From Martelella endophytica (lineage in GTDB: Bacteria > Pseudomonadota > Alphaproteobacteria > Rhizobiales > Rhizobiaceae), in assembly GCF_000960975.1 (NCBI RefSeq), contig NZ_CP010803.1:2445944-2509943 (forward strand): a DNA stretch of 64,000 nt, written 5' to 3'. Of this stretch, positions 12,836-22,871 are shown one piece after another; positions within the stretch are counted from its first letter, which is position 1, and each line of letters begins with the position of its first letter. The notes beneath the pieces were generated by a model, which worked only from the letters and a program-made list of their open reading frames with translations, did not search any database and was not told the DNA's origin. The position numbers and the translations under genes were made by a program.

Positions 12836-12853
12836 TATATAGCAAGCTATATA
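12836..12853. promoter_or_regulatory. Candidate MarR operator 2
   Basis: Perfect inverted repeat TATATAG-CAAG-CTATATA, sharing the core TAGCAAGCTA with operator 1. It sits just ahead of the GGAGGC ribosome-binding site of the gene at 12869, so binding would block that gene's promoter. Confidence 0.75.
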
Positions 12854-12868
12854 ATATGGAGGCGGCAC

Positions 12869-13303
12869 ATGCTGAAGATACTTCATGCCGTTGCCGGCGC
12901 CCTTGCCTTGGCTGTCGTCACCAGCTTCTGGCTGACCACGGTGCTGACCGAGACCTTCGCCAGCGCCGGTCTGATCACACTGGTCAAGACGTCGATACCC
13001 TGGGGCTTTCTGCTGCTCGTGCCGCTTGTCGGGCTTGCCGGCTTTTCCGGCTTCCGGTTGGCGCGCCCGATGCGCGGACGGCTGATAGCGGCAAAGCGCC
13101 GGCGCATGCCGATCATCGCCATCAACGGCGTTGTTGTTCTGATACCCGCGGCGCTGTTTCTGTCGGCGAAGGCACAGGCCAGCGCGTTTGATGCGAGCTT
13201 TTATGCCGTACAGGCAATCGAACTCATCTTCGGAGCCGTCAACATCACGCTATTGGCGATGAACATGCGAGACGGGTTGCGCATGAAGGGCCGGCGCCGC
13301 TGA
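12869..13303 (+). CDS. Four-helix inner-membrane protein under MarR control
   Basis: 144 residues with about four membrane segments (roughly residues 5-27, 43-63, 85-102 and 116-132) and basic tails (GRLIAAKRRRMP, MKGRRR). I do not recognise a named family. ATG at 12869 with GGAGG upstream. It is divergent from the MarR gene and separated by paired palindromes; MarR partners are often exporters or small-molecule-responsive proteins, but no function is claimed here. Confidence 0.75.
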   Translation: MLKILHAVAGALALAVVTSFWLTTVLTETFASAGLITLVKTSIPWGFLLLVPLVGLAGFSGFRLARPMRGRLIAAKRRRMPIIAINGVVVLIPAALFLSAKAQASAFDASFYAVQAIELIFGAVNITLLAMNMRDGLRMKGRRR

Positions 13304-13324
13304 AAAGCGACGTGCTATCAGGCC

Positions 13325-14080
13325 TCAGCCCTTTTGCGCGGCCTGATATTCCCTGACGGCAGCGCCGAAGGCCTCGAAGATCTTTCGCGACGGCGTGTCG
13401 GATTTGGCCCAGTACTCCGGGTGCCACTGCACGCCGACGGCGAAGCTTTTCGCACCGATCACCGAGACGGCCTCGACCGTGCCATCCGGAGCGACAGCTT
13501 CGACGGCCAGGCTCGGGGCGAGGTCGCTGATCGCCTGACGATGGAGGGAATTGACCTTTATATTGCCGGCGCCGATGACGCCCGCCAGGCAGGAGCCCTC
13601 GGCGATGCGCACGCTCTGGCGGATGACGAACTTTTCGTCGCGATTGCCGTCATCGGGTTCGCGGTGATCCATGCGACCATCGACCTCGTGCACCTCGCTG
13701 ACAAGCGTGCCGCCGAGCGCGACGTTGAGCTCCTGGATCCCCCGGCAGATGGCCAGGAGCGGCAGGCCACGCTCCACCGCGCCGCGGATCAGCGGCAGCG
13801 TGTTGGCGTCGCGACCGGGATCGAACGGGCCGTCCTTGTCCTCGGCAGTCTTGCCGTAAAGTGCAGGCGCGACATTGCTGATGGCGCCGGTCACCAGCAG
13901 GCCGTCGACACGGTCGAGAATGGCATCGATGTCGTTGCCTTCCGGAAAGGCGGGGATGATGAAACTCATCACGCCGGCTACATCGAGCGCTGCACCGACA
14001 TACTGCTGCTGTGCGGCATGCCAGACGATTTCACCGAAGGTCTTGGTATCTGCGGGAACGGCAACGACGGGTTTGCTCAT
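13325..14080 (-). CDS. Class I glutamine amidotransferase, gamma-glutamyl-GABA hydrolase type
   Basis: 251-residue peptidase C26 family protein resembling PuuD. The nucleophilic cysteine is in LLAICRGIQELNVALGGTL and the histidine/glutamate pair in VGVQWHPEYW; the SLHRQAISDLAP segment is typical of the PuuD branch. The family hydrolyses gamma-glutamyl-GABA in putrescine breakdown, but no other puu gene is nearby, so the substrate is inferred from similarity only. It is divergent from the takP-like gene and converges on the membrane-protein gene. Confidence 0.85.
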   Translation of the reverse strand: MSKPVVAVPADTKTFGEIVWHAAQQQYVGAALDVAGVMSFIIPAFPEGNDIDAILDRVDGLLVTGAISNVAPALYGKTAEDKDGPFDPGRDANTLPLIRGAVERGLPLLAICRGIQELNVALGGTLVSEVHEVDGRMDHREPDDGNRDEKFVIRQSVRIAEGSCLAGVIGAGNIKVNSLHRQAISDLAPSLAVEAVAPDGTVEAVSVIGAKSFAVGVQWHPEYWAKSDTPSRKIFEAFGAAVREYQAAQKG

Positions 14081-14122
14081 GGCGCTGTTTCTCGAAATAG
14101 GAAGCGATTTTGCAGCGAGTGA

Positions 14123-15481
<1,359 letters not shown>

Positions 15482-15518
15482 GGCGAAAGCCTCCGGTGGC
15501 ATGGCGTGATGCACCTTT

Positions 15519-15546
15519 CGATCTTCCCCCTCAAGGGGGGAGATCG
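15519..15546. repeat. Imperfect intergenic hairpin of rhizobial type
   Basis: CGATCTTCCCCC then TCAA then GGGGGGAGATCG; one mismatched (T:G) position in an otherwise symmetrical stem. Similar GC-rich hairpins with a CCCC-TCAA-GGGG core occur widely between genes in rhizobia. Confidence 0.5.
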
Positions 15547-15576
15547 AGTGGGGGATATGCGGATACGCGGACAAAC

Positions 15577-15610
15577 GAAAACCCCGGAAGCTCAGGCTTC
15601 CGGGGTTTTC
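15577..15610. terminator. Bidirectional terminator between convergent TRAP genes
   Basis: Perfect 15-bp inverted repeat (15577-15591 with 15596-15610) around a TCAG loop. Its outer bases are GAAAA and TTTTC, so each strand gets a T-run: it can end both the takP-like transcript and the dctM transcript. Confidence 0.9.
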
Positions 15611-15617
15611 GTGTTGA

Positions 15618-17375
15618 TCAGTTGAAGTTCAGCGTTGGCGGGTCGTCGAGGTTGAAGCTGTCCGAGCCGCTGTCGGAGCCGGGGAGCGCGAAGGGATCAT
15701 CGCCGCCGCCGTCATTGCCGAAGCTGTCGAGGCTGAACGGATCATCGCTGTCGCCGCCGAAGGCCGGCATTTCGATCGTTACCGAATCCGGATCGACCCT
15801 GACCACCTCGTCCTTGTAGTGGGTGACGAGCTTGGGGAAGGCGATGACGGCGACAATCACCAGCATCTGGATCAGGATGAAGGGAACGATGCCCTTATAG
15901 ATGTCGAGGGTCCTGACCCCGCGCATGACGTTTCCGGTACCCTTGTCGACCCAGTCTCCCGCAGGCGTTACCGAGCGCAGGTAGAACAGCGAGAAGCCGA
16001 AGGGTGGTGTCAGGAACGATGTCTGCAGGTTGAGGCCAAGAATGATGCCGAACCATATAAGGTCGATACCCAGCGCCTGCGCGGGCATCACCAAAAGCGG
16101 CACCATGATGAAGGCAATCTCGAAGAAATCGAGGAAGCAGCCAAGAATGAAGATGATGATGGTGACGACGATCAGGAAGCCGTATTCCCCGCCCGGCAGG
16201 CTGGTGAGCAGGTCCTCGATCCAGACATTGCCGTTGATGCCGTAGAAGGTGAGGCTGAAGACGCGTGCGCCCATCAGGATCATCATCACGAAGGCGGAAA
16301 GCTTGGTGGTCGCGTCGAGCGCGTTCTTCAGCGAGCGGAAGTCGAGGCGTCCCTTGGCAAGGGCCAGCAGCAGCGCGCCGGCGGCCCCCATCGCGCCGCC
16401 TTCCGTCGGCGTGGCGATGCCGAGGAAGATGGTGCCCAGCACCAGGAAGATCAGCGCCAGCGGCGGCACCAGCACGATGATGACCTGCTGCGACAGGCGC
16501 GACAGCAGGTTCATGTTGAAGCGATCATTGGCGATCGCGACAAGATAGACGACCATGACGCCGAAGAACAGCGCGGCGACGAGCCGCCACGCGTCCGCAA
16601 GGCCGGTGAAGAGCACGTGGTAGCCAAGGAAATAGAGGCCGAAAGCGACCGCGATCATCGCGATGAGCGAGATGACGCCGCTGCCGAGCGTGCGTGCCTC
16701 GACCGGCATGGCCGGTGCCGCCTTCGGCCGGATCAGCGTCGTGATGAAGACGTAGAGGCAGTAGGCGGCGATCACCAGCAGCGAGGGATAGAGCGCGCCG
16801 ACATACATGTCGCCGACGGACCGGCCGAGCTGGTCGGCCATGACGATCAGCACCAGCGAGGGCGGCACGATCTGGGCCAGCGTGCCGGAGGCCGCGATCG
16901 TGCCGGTCGAGAACGACCGGTCATAGCCGTAGCGCAGCATCACCGGCAGCGAGATCAGACCCATGGCCATGACCGAGGCCGCGACGACACCCGTGGTGGC
17001 GCCGAGCAGCGCGCCGACGAGCACCACCGCATAGGCAACGCCGCCGCGCACCGGGCCGAACAACTGGCCGATGGTATCGAGCAGGTCCTCGGCCATGCGC
17101 GAGCGCTCGAGGATGATGCCCATGAAGGTGAAGAACGGCACGGCAAGCAGCGTCTCGTTCGACATGATGCCGCCGAAGAAACGGTCGGGATGCGACTGCA
17201 GCAGCGGCCAGAACAGGTGGATTTCCGGCGAGATCGACGAGAATTCGACGCCGAGCACGAAGAAGGCGAGGCCGCCTGCCGCGAGCGTGAAGGCGACCGG
17301 ATAGCCAAGAAGGAGAAGCGCCATCACGGTGACGAACATGATGGGCGCGAGGTTATGGGCAATGAGGTCAATCAT
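15618..17375 (-). CDS. TRAP transporter large permease (DctM family)
   Basis: 585-residue polytopic protein, longer than the usual 430 or so. The core shows FTLAAGGLAFFVLG, VPFFTFMGIILERSRMAEDLL, ASGTLAQIVPPSLVLIVMA and TPTEGGAMGA, which are DctM signatures. An enlarged central region holds extra spans. The last 45 residues form an acidic, Gly/Ser-rich tail with repeated DPF.L units, which is not part of the transport core. It overlaps the dctQ stop by eight bases and is followed by a bidirectional terminator. With dctQ and the convergent binding protein it would import a carboxylate. Confidence 0.92.
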   Translation of the reverse strand: MIDLIAHNLAPIMFVTVMALLLLGYPVAFTLAAGGLAFFVLGVEFSSISPEIHLFWPLLQSHPDRFFGGIMSNETLLAVPFFTFMGIILERSRMAEDLLDTIGQLFGPVRGGVAYAVVLVGALLGATTGVVAASVMAMGLISLPVMLRYGYDRSFSTGTIAASGTLAQIVPPSLVLIVMADQLGRSVGDMYVGALYPSLLVIAAYCLYVFITTLIRPKAAPAMPVEARTLGSGVISLIAMIAVAFGLYFLGYHVLFTGLADAWRLVAALFFGVMVVYLVAIANDRFNMNLLSRLSQQVIIVLVPPLALIFLVLGTIFLGIATPTEGGAMGAAGALLLALAKGRLDFRSLKNALDATTKLSAFVMMILMGARVFSLTFYGINGNVWIEDLLTSLPGGEYGFLIVVTIIIFILGCFLDFFEIAFIMVPLLVMPAQALGIDLIWFGIILGLNLQTSFLTPPFGFSLFYLRSVTPAGDWVDKGTGNVMRGVRTLDIYKGIVPFILIQMLVIVAVIAFPKLVTHYKDEVVRVDPDSVTIEMPAFGGDSDDPFSLDSFGNDGGGDDPFALPGSDSGSDSFNLDDPPTLNFN

Positions 17376-17946
17376 TGGGATTTTCCTCTGTCATCATGTG
17401 CGCGGCATTGCCGGAGTCCTGATAGAGCGCGTCGTCCTCGGCGATATGGCCGGAGATGACGCCGGCGCGCTTGATGATCTCGGAGAAGGCCTGCAGCAGA
17501 AGCAGGATGAAACCGATCAGGATGAAGGATTTGGCCGGCCACAGGATCAGGCCGCCGGCATTGGTCGAGTGCTCGCCGGAAAAGAACGACCGCCAGAACC
17601 ACGGCCAGCAGAGATAGACCATCATGCCGGCAAACGGCACGAGGAAGATCGTGTGCAGCACGAGATCGATCCAGTCGCGGGTGCGCTTCGACCATGACGA
17701 CGACAGGATGTCGATGCGGATATGCTCGTTCTTCAGCAGTGCATAGGCGGCAGCCAGCATGAACACGGCGCCATAGAGATACCATTGCAGTTCGAGCATG
17801 GCATTCGAGGAAAGCGCAAACAGCTTGCGACTGATCGCATTGCCGGCGCTGACGAGGACGGCCACCAGAAGCAGCCAGGACACCGAGTGTCCGATGAATT
17901 CGTTCAGCCTGTCTATTGTACGGCTTATTATTATAAGTGGTTTCAT
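17368..17946 (-). CDS. TRAP transporter small permease (DctQ family)
   Basis: 192 residues from the ATG at 17944-17946, chosen because TTTTGGAGG lies six bases ahead; a TTG farther upstream is in frame. Four membrane spans, with the family pattern LSSNAMLELQWYLYGAVFMLAAAYAL in the middle (spread over spans two and three) and the conserved charged region HIRIDIL. Forms the membrane domain with DctM. First gene of a two-gene operon; dctM starts within its last codons. Confidence 0.92.
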   Translation of the reverse strand: MKPLIIISRTIDRLNEFIGHSVSWLLLVAVLVSAGNAISRKLFALSSNAMLELQWYLYGAVFMLAAAYALLKNEHIRIDILSSSWSKRTRDWIDLVLHTIFLVPFAGMMVYLCWPWFWRSFFSGEHSTNAGGLILWPAKSFILIGFILLLLQAFSEIIKRAGVISGHIAEDDALYQDSGNAAHMMTEENPND

Positions 17947-18097
17947 TGGGGCCTCCAAAACCGTCCGAACTCCTTAATGGAAGTTGTCAAGGCCGCGCAA
18001 CATGCCTTTGGTACAATACGGACGGAAACGGACCCGAAATTGGAATTTTGCAACACATCTGGCGGCCCCGCGCGACTGAAAGTTGCGAGAGAACCGT

Positions 18098-18652
18098 CTA
18101 GTCGCGATTGAGGAAGGCCAGCAGGTCGGTGACGACGTCCTCGGCGTCACCGTTCCATTTCCCGCCGCGTGCCAGATGGCCGTTGATCACCTGCGTGGCG
18201 GCGCCGTTCGCGGTTGCCAGGATAAGCCGGGCGAGGCGTTCGGGCTCACCGGGCGGCAGTTCGCCACGGGCCTGTGCCGCGACGACGGCAGAGAGAAAGG
18301 CCTGCTGAGCCTCCGTCCCGGATGTCAGGGCATGTTTTACCGCCGCGGGCCAGGGGCCATATGTCAGGCTGAACCGTTCCGGCCATGCGATCGCCCGGCG
18401 CAGGTGCTCGCGCAAGGCGTCAATGAGCGTCATGTTTCCATCGACAACCGCCTGCCAGTTTTGTCGGGAGACAACGAGCTCACGCTCGGCGATGCCGGCG
18501 AGCAGCATGTCCTTGTCCTTGAAATGGCGGTAAGGGGCGTTGTGTGAGAGCCCAACGCGACCGGCGACTTCACGAAGCGTCACAGCTGAGGGGCCGCCCT
18601 CGTCGAGGAGGGCGGCGGCGGCCTCGACCAGCCGGGTACGGGTATCCGTCAT
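18098..18652 (-). CDS. TetR-family regulator
   Basis: 184 residues from the ATG at 18650-18652, preceded by GAGG; an upstream extension through the operator region is not credible. Helix-turn-helix TLREVAGRVGLSHNAPYRHFKDKDML, where the recognition part is VGLSHNAPYRHF. Divergent from a short-chain dehydrogenase gene with two matching palindromes between, so it probably represses that gene and itself. The ligand domain is variable and gives no clue to the inducer. Confidence 0.92.
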   Translation of the reverse strand: MTDTRTRLVEAAAALLDEGGPSAVTLREVAGRVGLSHNAPYRHFKDKDMLLAGIAERELVVSRQNWQAVVDGNMTLIDALREHLRRAIAWPERFSLTYGPWPAAVKHALTSGTEAQQAFLSAVVAAQARGELPPGEPERLARLILATANGAATQVINGHLARGGKWNGDAEDVVTDLLAFLNRD

Positions 18653-18679
18653 AAAAACCTCATTCCAGCGCTTCGGACG

Positions 18680-18700
18680 GATGTTGACAATGTCAACATC
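18680..18700. promoter_or_regulatory. Candidate TetR operator 1
   Basis: Perfect inverted repeat GATGTTGAC-AAT-GTCAACATC. Same half-sites as the palindrome at 18708-18726; centres are 27 bp apart. Confidence 0.8.
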
Positions 18701-18707
18701 CGTTACC

Positions 18708-18726
18708 ATGTTGACGTCGTCAACAT
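18708..18726. promoter_or_regulatory. Candidate TetR operator 2
   Basis: Perfect inverted repeat ATGTTGAC-GTC-GTCAACAT, repeating the half-site of operator 1. It lies just before the ribosome-binding site of the dehydrogenase gene. Confidence 0.8.
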
Positions 18727-18740
18727 CGGAGAATTCCATA

Positions 18741-19535
18741 ATGACTTATAACCATCCTCCCAAACTGGAAACCACCTATAACCGGCTTCGGGGCAAAGCG
18801 GTGCTTGTTACCGGCGCCACCAGCGGCATCGGCGAGGCCGCCGTGCGGCTCTTTGCTGCAGAGGGCGCGCAAGTGGTTGCCGCGGCCCGACGAACGGACA
18901 GGCTGAACGGACTTGCCGAGGAACTTCGCGGCAAAGGGTTCGCGGTCGAGGCCGTTTCCTGCGATGTCGGCGACGAGGCATCGGTCAAACACGCCGTCGA
19001 TGCCGTGCGGCGAACCTATGGTCGCATCGATCTCGCATTCAACAATGCCGGCGTCGGCGGCGCGGGGCGCCTGCACGAGACCAATGCTGAGGACTTCGAC
19101 CGCATCATCGCGATCAATCTGCGTGGCGTGTTTCTGTCAATGAAATACGAGATCGCGGCAATGCTGGAGCAGGGGAGCGGCGGTTCGATCGTCAACACTT
19201 CTTCCATTGGCGGCCTGATCGGCGTTTCGTCGCTTGCTGCCTATAGCGCCAGCAAATGGGGTGTCGCCGGGCTGACGAAGTCAGCGGCTGTCGCTTATGG
19301 TCGCCAGGGCATTCGCGTCAACGCCATTGCGCCGGGCGCAACCCGTTCGGAGATGTTCGATGGCTGGATGCCGACTGAGGAAGCCCGGGAGCAAATTGCG
19401 GCAACCTCGCCCATGAACTACATTGCCGATCCCGACGACATGGCGCGGGTGGCGCTCTATCTGCTCTCCGATGAGGCCCGCTGGACCACCGGCGCCATCC
19501 TTCCCGCCGAAGGCGGCAGCAGCGCCGGCGTCTAG
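18741..19535 (+). CDS. Short-chain dehydrogenase/reductase (classical SDR)
   Basis: 264 residues from the ATG at 18741. Cofactor motif VTGATSGIGEAA, NNAG in FNNAGVGGAG, the catalytic serine in VNTSSIGG and the YSASK active-site motif; C-terminal IRVNAIAPGATRS and GAILPAEGG are typical. Probably an NAD(P)H-dependent oxidoreductase for a small alcohol or ketone; the substrate is unknown. Control by the divergent TetR is likely from the paired operators. Convergent with the MFS gene, three bases between stops. Confidence 0.92.
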   Translation: MTYNHPPKLETTYNRLRGKAVLVTGATSGIGEAAVRLFAAEGAQVVAAARRTDRLNGLAEELRGKGFAVEAVSCDVGDEASVKHAVDAVRRTYGRIDLAFNNAGVGGAGRLHETNAEDFDRIIAINLRGVFLSMKYEIAAMLEQGSGGSIVNTSSIGGLIGVSSLAAYSASKWGVAGLTKSAAVAYGRQGIRVNAIAPGATRSEMFDGWMPTEEAREQIAATSPMNYIADPDDMARVALYLLSDEARWTTGAILPAEGGSSAGV

Positions 19536-19538
19536 CCA

Positions 19539-20741
19539 TCAGGCAGGCTGCGGCATTGCGGTGTCGCGGCTTGCCTTCGAGCGGAAGGTCATGGCCATCA
19601 GCGTCGCGCCGATACCCATGCCCCAGGCGCCGACATACATCCAAGTGTAGGTGGCGAAGGTATCGTAGATGAGGCCGCCGGCGAGCGGGCCGAGCGCCAT
19701 GCCGAGACCGCCGGCAAGGCCGGTGCCGCCGATGACGGTTCCCATCATCCGTTGCGGGAAATTTTCGCGGGCAAGCACGGCATAGAGCGGCATCACGCCT
19801 GCATAGATGAAGCCGAAGATGGCCGCGACGGTGTAGAAGCCCGCCAGTTCCCGCACGAAGGCATAGGCAAGCGCGCCGAAGGCCTGCGCCAGAAGCCCGG
19901 CGACAAGCACGCGCTTGGCGCCCAGCCGGTCTCCGAGGATGCCGAATGCGACGCGGCCGCCGAGGCCCGCGAGGCCTTCGATGGAATAGATCGAGACCGC
20001 GGCCATCAGCGGTATGCCGCAGGTGACGGCATAGCTCACCGTGTGGAAGATCGGCCCGGCATGGGTGGCACAGCAGAAGAAGTTGGTGAGGCAGAGCACG
20101 ATGAACTGCGGCGAGCGGATGGCATCGCCGACCGTGATCTCCGGCTCGGCAACGCCGGGGGCTGGTGCCACGGCCGCCGGCGGACGGCGGATGAGGAGGG
20201 CGGCCGGCAGCATCAGCACGGCGACGAGGACGGCGATAACCTGCATAGAGGTGCGCCAGTCATGGCCCTCGACCAGCCAGGCCGCAAACGGCGACATCGT
20301 CATCGGCGCGACGCCGAAGCCGACGGAGACCAGCGAGACGGCGAGCGAGCGGTGGGTATCGAACCAGCCGACGATGGACGACATCATCGGCGCCATCAGC
20401 GCCGCGATCGCAAGGCCTGACATCAGGCCGAAGGTGGCCTGAAACAGGGGCAGGCTGGTGCTGACGCTTCCGAGCAGCAGCGCGACAACCATCAGCGCGC
20501 TTCCCGCAACCACGATCGGGCGCGGGCCGAACCGGTCGGAAAGGGAGCCCATGATCATGCTGGCCAGCGCCGAGGTGATGAAGCCGATCGTCATCGCCGC
20601 CGAAATGCCCGTGGTGGACCAGCCGGTATCGGCCGACATCGGCCGGAGAAAGACGGGTAGCGAGAAGACCGCGCCGATGGCAAGACAGCCGATGACGGCG
20701 CCGGCAGCGACCATGACCCAGCGGTAGCGCGTCTGATGCAT
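19539..20741 (-). CDS. Major facilitator superfamily transporter
   Basis: 400 residues with about twelve membrane spans. The MFS loop 2-3 motif appears as GSLSDRFGPRPIVVAGS and again, weaker, as GILGDRLGAKRVLVAG between spans eight and nine. The arrangement resembles the monocarboxylate/oxalate-formate antiporter-like branch, but the substrate cannot be read. ATG at 20739-20741. A 12-base palindrome sits 58 bases upstream. Confidence 0.9.
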   Translation of the reverse strand: MHQTRYRWVMVAAGAVIGCLAIGAVFSLPVFLRPMSADTGWSTTGISAAMTIGFITSALASMIMGSLSDRFGPRPIVVAGSALMVVALLLGSVSTSLPLFQATFGLMSGLAIAALMAPMMSSIVGWFDTHRSLAVSLVSVGFGVAPMTMSPFAAWLVEGHDWRTSMQVIAVLVAVLMLPAALLIRRPPAAVAPAPGVAEPEITVGDAIRSPQFIVLCLTNFFCCATHAGPIFHTVSYAVTCGIPLMAAVSIYSIEGLAGLGGRVAFGILGDRLGAKRVLVAGLLAQAFGALAYAFVRELAGFYTVAAIFGFIYAGVMPLYAVLARENFPQRMMGTVIGGTGLAGGLGMALGPLAGGLIYDTFATYTWMYVGAWGMGIGATLMAMTFRSKASRDTAMPQPA

Positions 20742-20798
20742 CTGAGACTTCCCTCCAGAGATCGGCAGGCGAAAGTTTTGAGCCCTGCGATTATGTAC

Positions 20799-20810
20799 GT
20801 TGATATCAAC
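20799..20810. promoter_or_regulatory. Palindrome upstream of the MFS gene
   Basis: GTTGATATCAAC, a perfect 12-base palindrome in an AT-rich stretch between the divergent MFS and coxIV-like genes. It may be an operator; no regulator is adjacent. Confidence 0.45.
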
Positions 20811-20968
20811 CTAAATAATGACTGTCAATCGTCCGATGGGGCGTGGGCGCTTTCGCTGAGAGCGTTGTTGAAAGTGCAAAACAAGGTATGGTAATCGAAG
20901 GACAAGGGAGCGCGCCGGCAGGTGATGTCGGGCGCAGGTGGCTCTTCAGCCGCGAAGGAGGGAAATCC

Positions 20969-21187
20969 ATGCAGAATGCCGAAACGTCCAAGCCTGTAGA
21001 CGAGGCCGACTTTTCCGAACACGCCAAGACCTACAATTTCTTTGTGGCCGGCACGAAATACGGCACGCTGCATGTCATTGCGCTGATGGTTGCCATGGCA
21101 GCCGGTCTTGTCGGTCCTTTCGGATTTTTCGGCGCCTTGATCATCTTCATTCTCATCAACGCGATCGGCATCTATATTCTGCGCTGA
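20969..21187 (+). CDS. aa3-type cytochrome c oxidase subunit IV-like small protein
   Basis: 72 residues from the ATG at 20969, with AAGGAGGG immediately upstream. N-terminal DFSEHAKTYNFFVAGTKYG and two hydrophobic spans match the bacterial aa3 cytochrome oxidase subunit IV family (PF07835), a small accessory subunit. In Rhizobiaceae this gene commonly stands just before the transhydrogenase genes, as here. Its direct partnership with the oxidase, encoded elsewhere, is inferred from the family. Confidence 0.88.
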   Translation: MQNAETSKPVDEADFSEHAKTYNFFVAGTKYGTLHVIALMVAMAAGLVGPFGFFGALIIFILINAIGIYILR

Positions 21188-21294
21188 ACGCTCATCCGAG
21201 GGTTTGTCTTTGCTGCGGAACGTAGGGCGCGCCGTGCCGACCGGCGCGCGCTGGCCGATCTTCGGACGTTTCGTCCTGTCTTTGGGAGTATGTC

Positions 21295-22446
21295 TTGAGC
21301 AAGAAGCTTTTTGTGCCGAGGGAGACGGCCTTCGCGGAAACCCGCGTCGCCGCGTCCCCCGACACCGTGAAAAAACTGAAGGCCCTCGGTTTCGATGTCG
21401 TCATCGAAAGCGGCGCCGGCCTCGCCTCGCGCATTGACGACGAGGCCTACCGCGCCGCCGGGGCGGAGATCGCGGGAGCCGAAGCGGCCGCGGATGCGGA
21501 TATCGTCTTCAAGGTGCGCCGACCGGAGGAGGGCGAGTTCTCGGCCTACAAGAGCGGCGCCGTCGTGATTGCGATGATGGACCCTTACGGCAACGAGGCG
21601 GCCCTTTCCGCCATGGCCGGACGCGGGGTCTCTGCCTTCGCCATGGAGCTGATGCCGCGTATCACCCGCGCGCAGTCGATGGACGTGTTGTCCTCGCAGG
21701 CGAACCTTGCCGGTTATCAGGCCGTCATCGAAGCGGCCGCCGTGTTCGACCGGGCGATGCCGATGATGATGACCGCGGCGGGCACCGTCCCGGCAGCGCG
21801 CGTCTTCGTCATGGGCGCCGGCGTTGCCGGTCTGCAGGCGATCGCGACCGCCCGCCGTCTCGGCGCCGTGGTCTCCGCGACAGATGTGCGCCCGGCGGCC
21901 AAGGAACAGGTCGCCTCGCTCGGCGCCAAGTTCATCGCCGTCGAGGACGACGAATTCAAGGCGGCCGAAACCGCCGGCGGCTATGCCAAGGAAATGTCGG
22001 CCGAATATCAGGCAAAACAGGCGGAGCTTGTGGCTTCCCACATCGCCAAGCAGGACATCGTCATCACCACGGCGCTCATTCCGGGGCGCCCTGCGCCGCG
22101 GCTCGTCAGCCGCGCCATGCTGTCGGCCATGAAGCTCGGTTCCGTCGCCGTCGACCTTGCCGTCGAGCGTGGCGGCAACATCGAAGGCGCTGAGGCGGGC
22201 AATGTCGCCGAAGTCGAGGGCGTGCGCGTCGTCGGTTTCGCCAACCTGCCCGGTCGGATCGCGGCCAGCGCTTCGGCGCTCTATGCTAAGAACCTGCTGA
22301 CCTTCTTCGAGACGCTGGTCGACAAGGAAGCCGGTGGCGTGAAGATCAATCGGGACGACGAACTGGTCGCAGCGACGCTGCTGACCCATGAGGGCGCGGT
22401 CGTCCATCCGAAATTCGGCGGCGCCACCGCCGGGGGAGAGGCGTAA
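21295..22446 (+). CDS. pntAA: NAD(P) transhydrogenase subunit alpha part 1
   Basis: 383-residue NAD(H)-binding domain I of proton-translocating transhydrogenase. RVFVMGAGVAGLQAIATARRLGAVV is the NAD fold (the glycine motif is GAGVAG) and the mobile-loop region PAPRLVS is present. TTG start at 21295, as the overlapping ATG at 21290 runs into TGA two codons later; GGGAG lies just upstream. The alpha subunit is split, so this chain ends before the membrane part. Its TAA overlaps the ATG of the next gene. Confidence 0.96.
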   Translation: MSKKLFVPRETAFAETRVAASPDTVKKLKALGFDVVIESGAGLASRIDDEAYRAAGAEIAGAEAAADADIVFKVRRPEEGEFSAYKSGAVVIAMMDPYGNEAALSAMAGRGVSAFAMELMPRITRAQSMDVLSSQANLAGYQAVIEAAAVFDRAMPMMMTAAGTVPAARVFVMGAGVAGLQAIATARRLGAVVSATDVRPAAKEQVASLGAKFIAVEDDEFKAAETAGGYAKEMSAEYQAKQAELVASHIAKQDIVITTALIPGRPAPRLVSRAMLSAMKLGSVAVDLAVERGGNIEGAEAGNVAEVEGVRVVGFANLPGRIAASASALYAKNLLTFFETLVDKEAGGVKINRDDELVAATLLTHEGAVVHPKFGGATAGGEA

Positions 22447-22859
22447 TGTCCGTATCCGACATCAATCAATCCATCGACAGCGCGATGAGTTCGCTGGAGC
22501 AGGCGAAAACGGCGCTCGGCAATCTCGAGGACGGGTCGCTGGCAGCGCTTGCCCATGGGGTAACTGGTGGGGCGATCGATCCCTTCGTCTTCCAGCTCGC
22601 GATCTTCGTGCTCGCCGTCTTCGTCGGCTATTATGTCGTCTGGTCGGTGACGCCGGCGCTGCACACGCCGCTGATGGCCGTGACCAACGCCATCTCCTCC
22701 GTCATCGTCGTCGGCGCGCTGCTCGCGGTCGCGCTTTCGGCGAGCGGCATTGCCACCGGCATGGGCTTCATTGCGCTCATCCTCGTGTCGATCAACATCT
22801 TCGGCGGCTTTCTTGTCACCCAGCGCATGCTGGCGATGTACAAGAAGAAGGAAAAGTGA
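22446..22859 (+). CDS. pntAB: NAD(P) transhydrogenase subunit alpha part 2
   Basis: 137-residue membrane part of the split alpha subunit, with a leading amphipathic segment and about four spans (from residue 38 on, IDPFVFQLAIFVLAVFVGYYV). It includes HTPLMAVTNAISSV, the conserved segment of domain II with the proton-pathway histidine region. Overlaps pntAA by one base (TAATG) and precedes pntB by 12 bases. Together the three chains couple NADH-to-NADP hydride transfer to proton movement. Confidence 0.95.
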   Translation: MSVSDINQSIDSAMSSLEQAKTALGNLEDGSLAALAHGVTGGAIDPFVFQLAIFVLAVFVGYYVVWSVTPALHTPLMAVTNAISSVIVVGALLAVALSASGIATGMGFIALILVSINIFGGFLVTQRMLAMYKKKEK

Positions 22860-22871
22860 GGCCCTAAGACA

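Noticed and set aside
15819..17459. Long plus-strand frame opposite dctM
   Set aside because: Charged low-complexity translation that mirrors the hydrophobic permease on the other strand.
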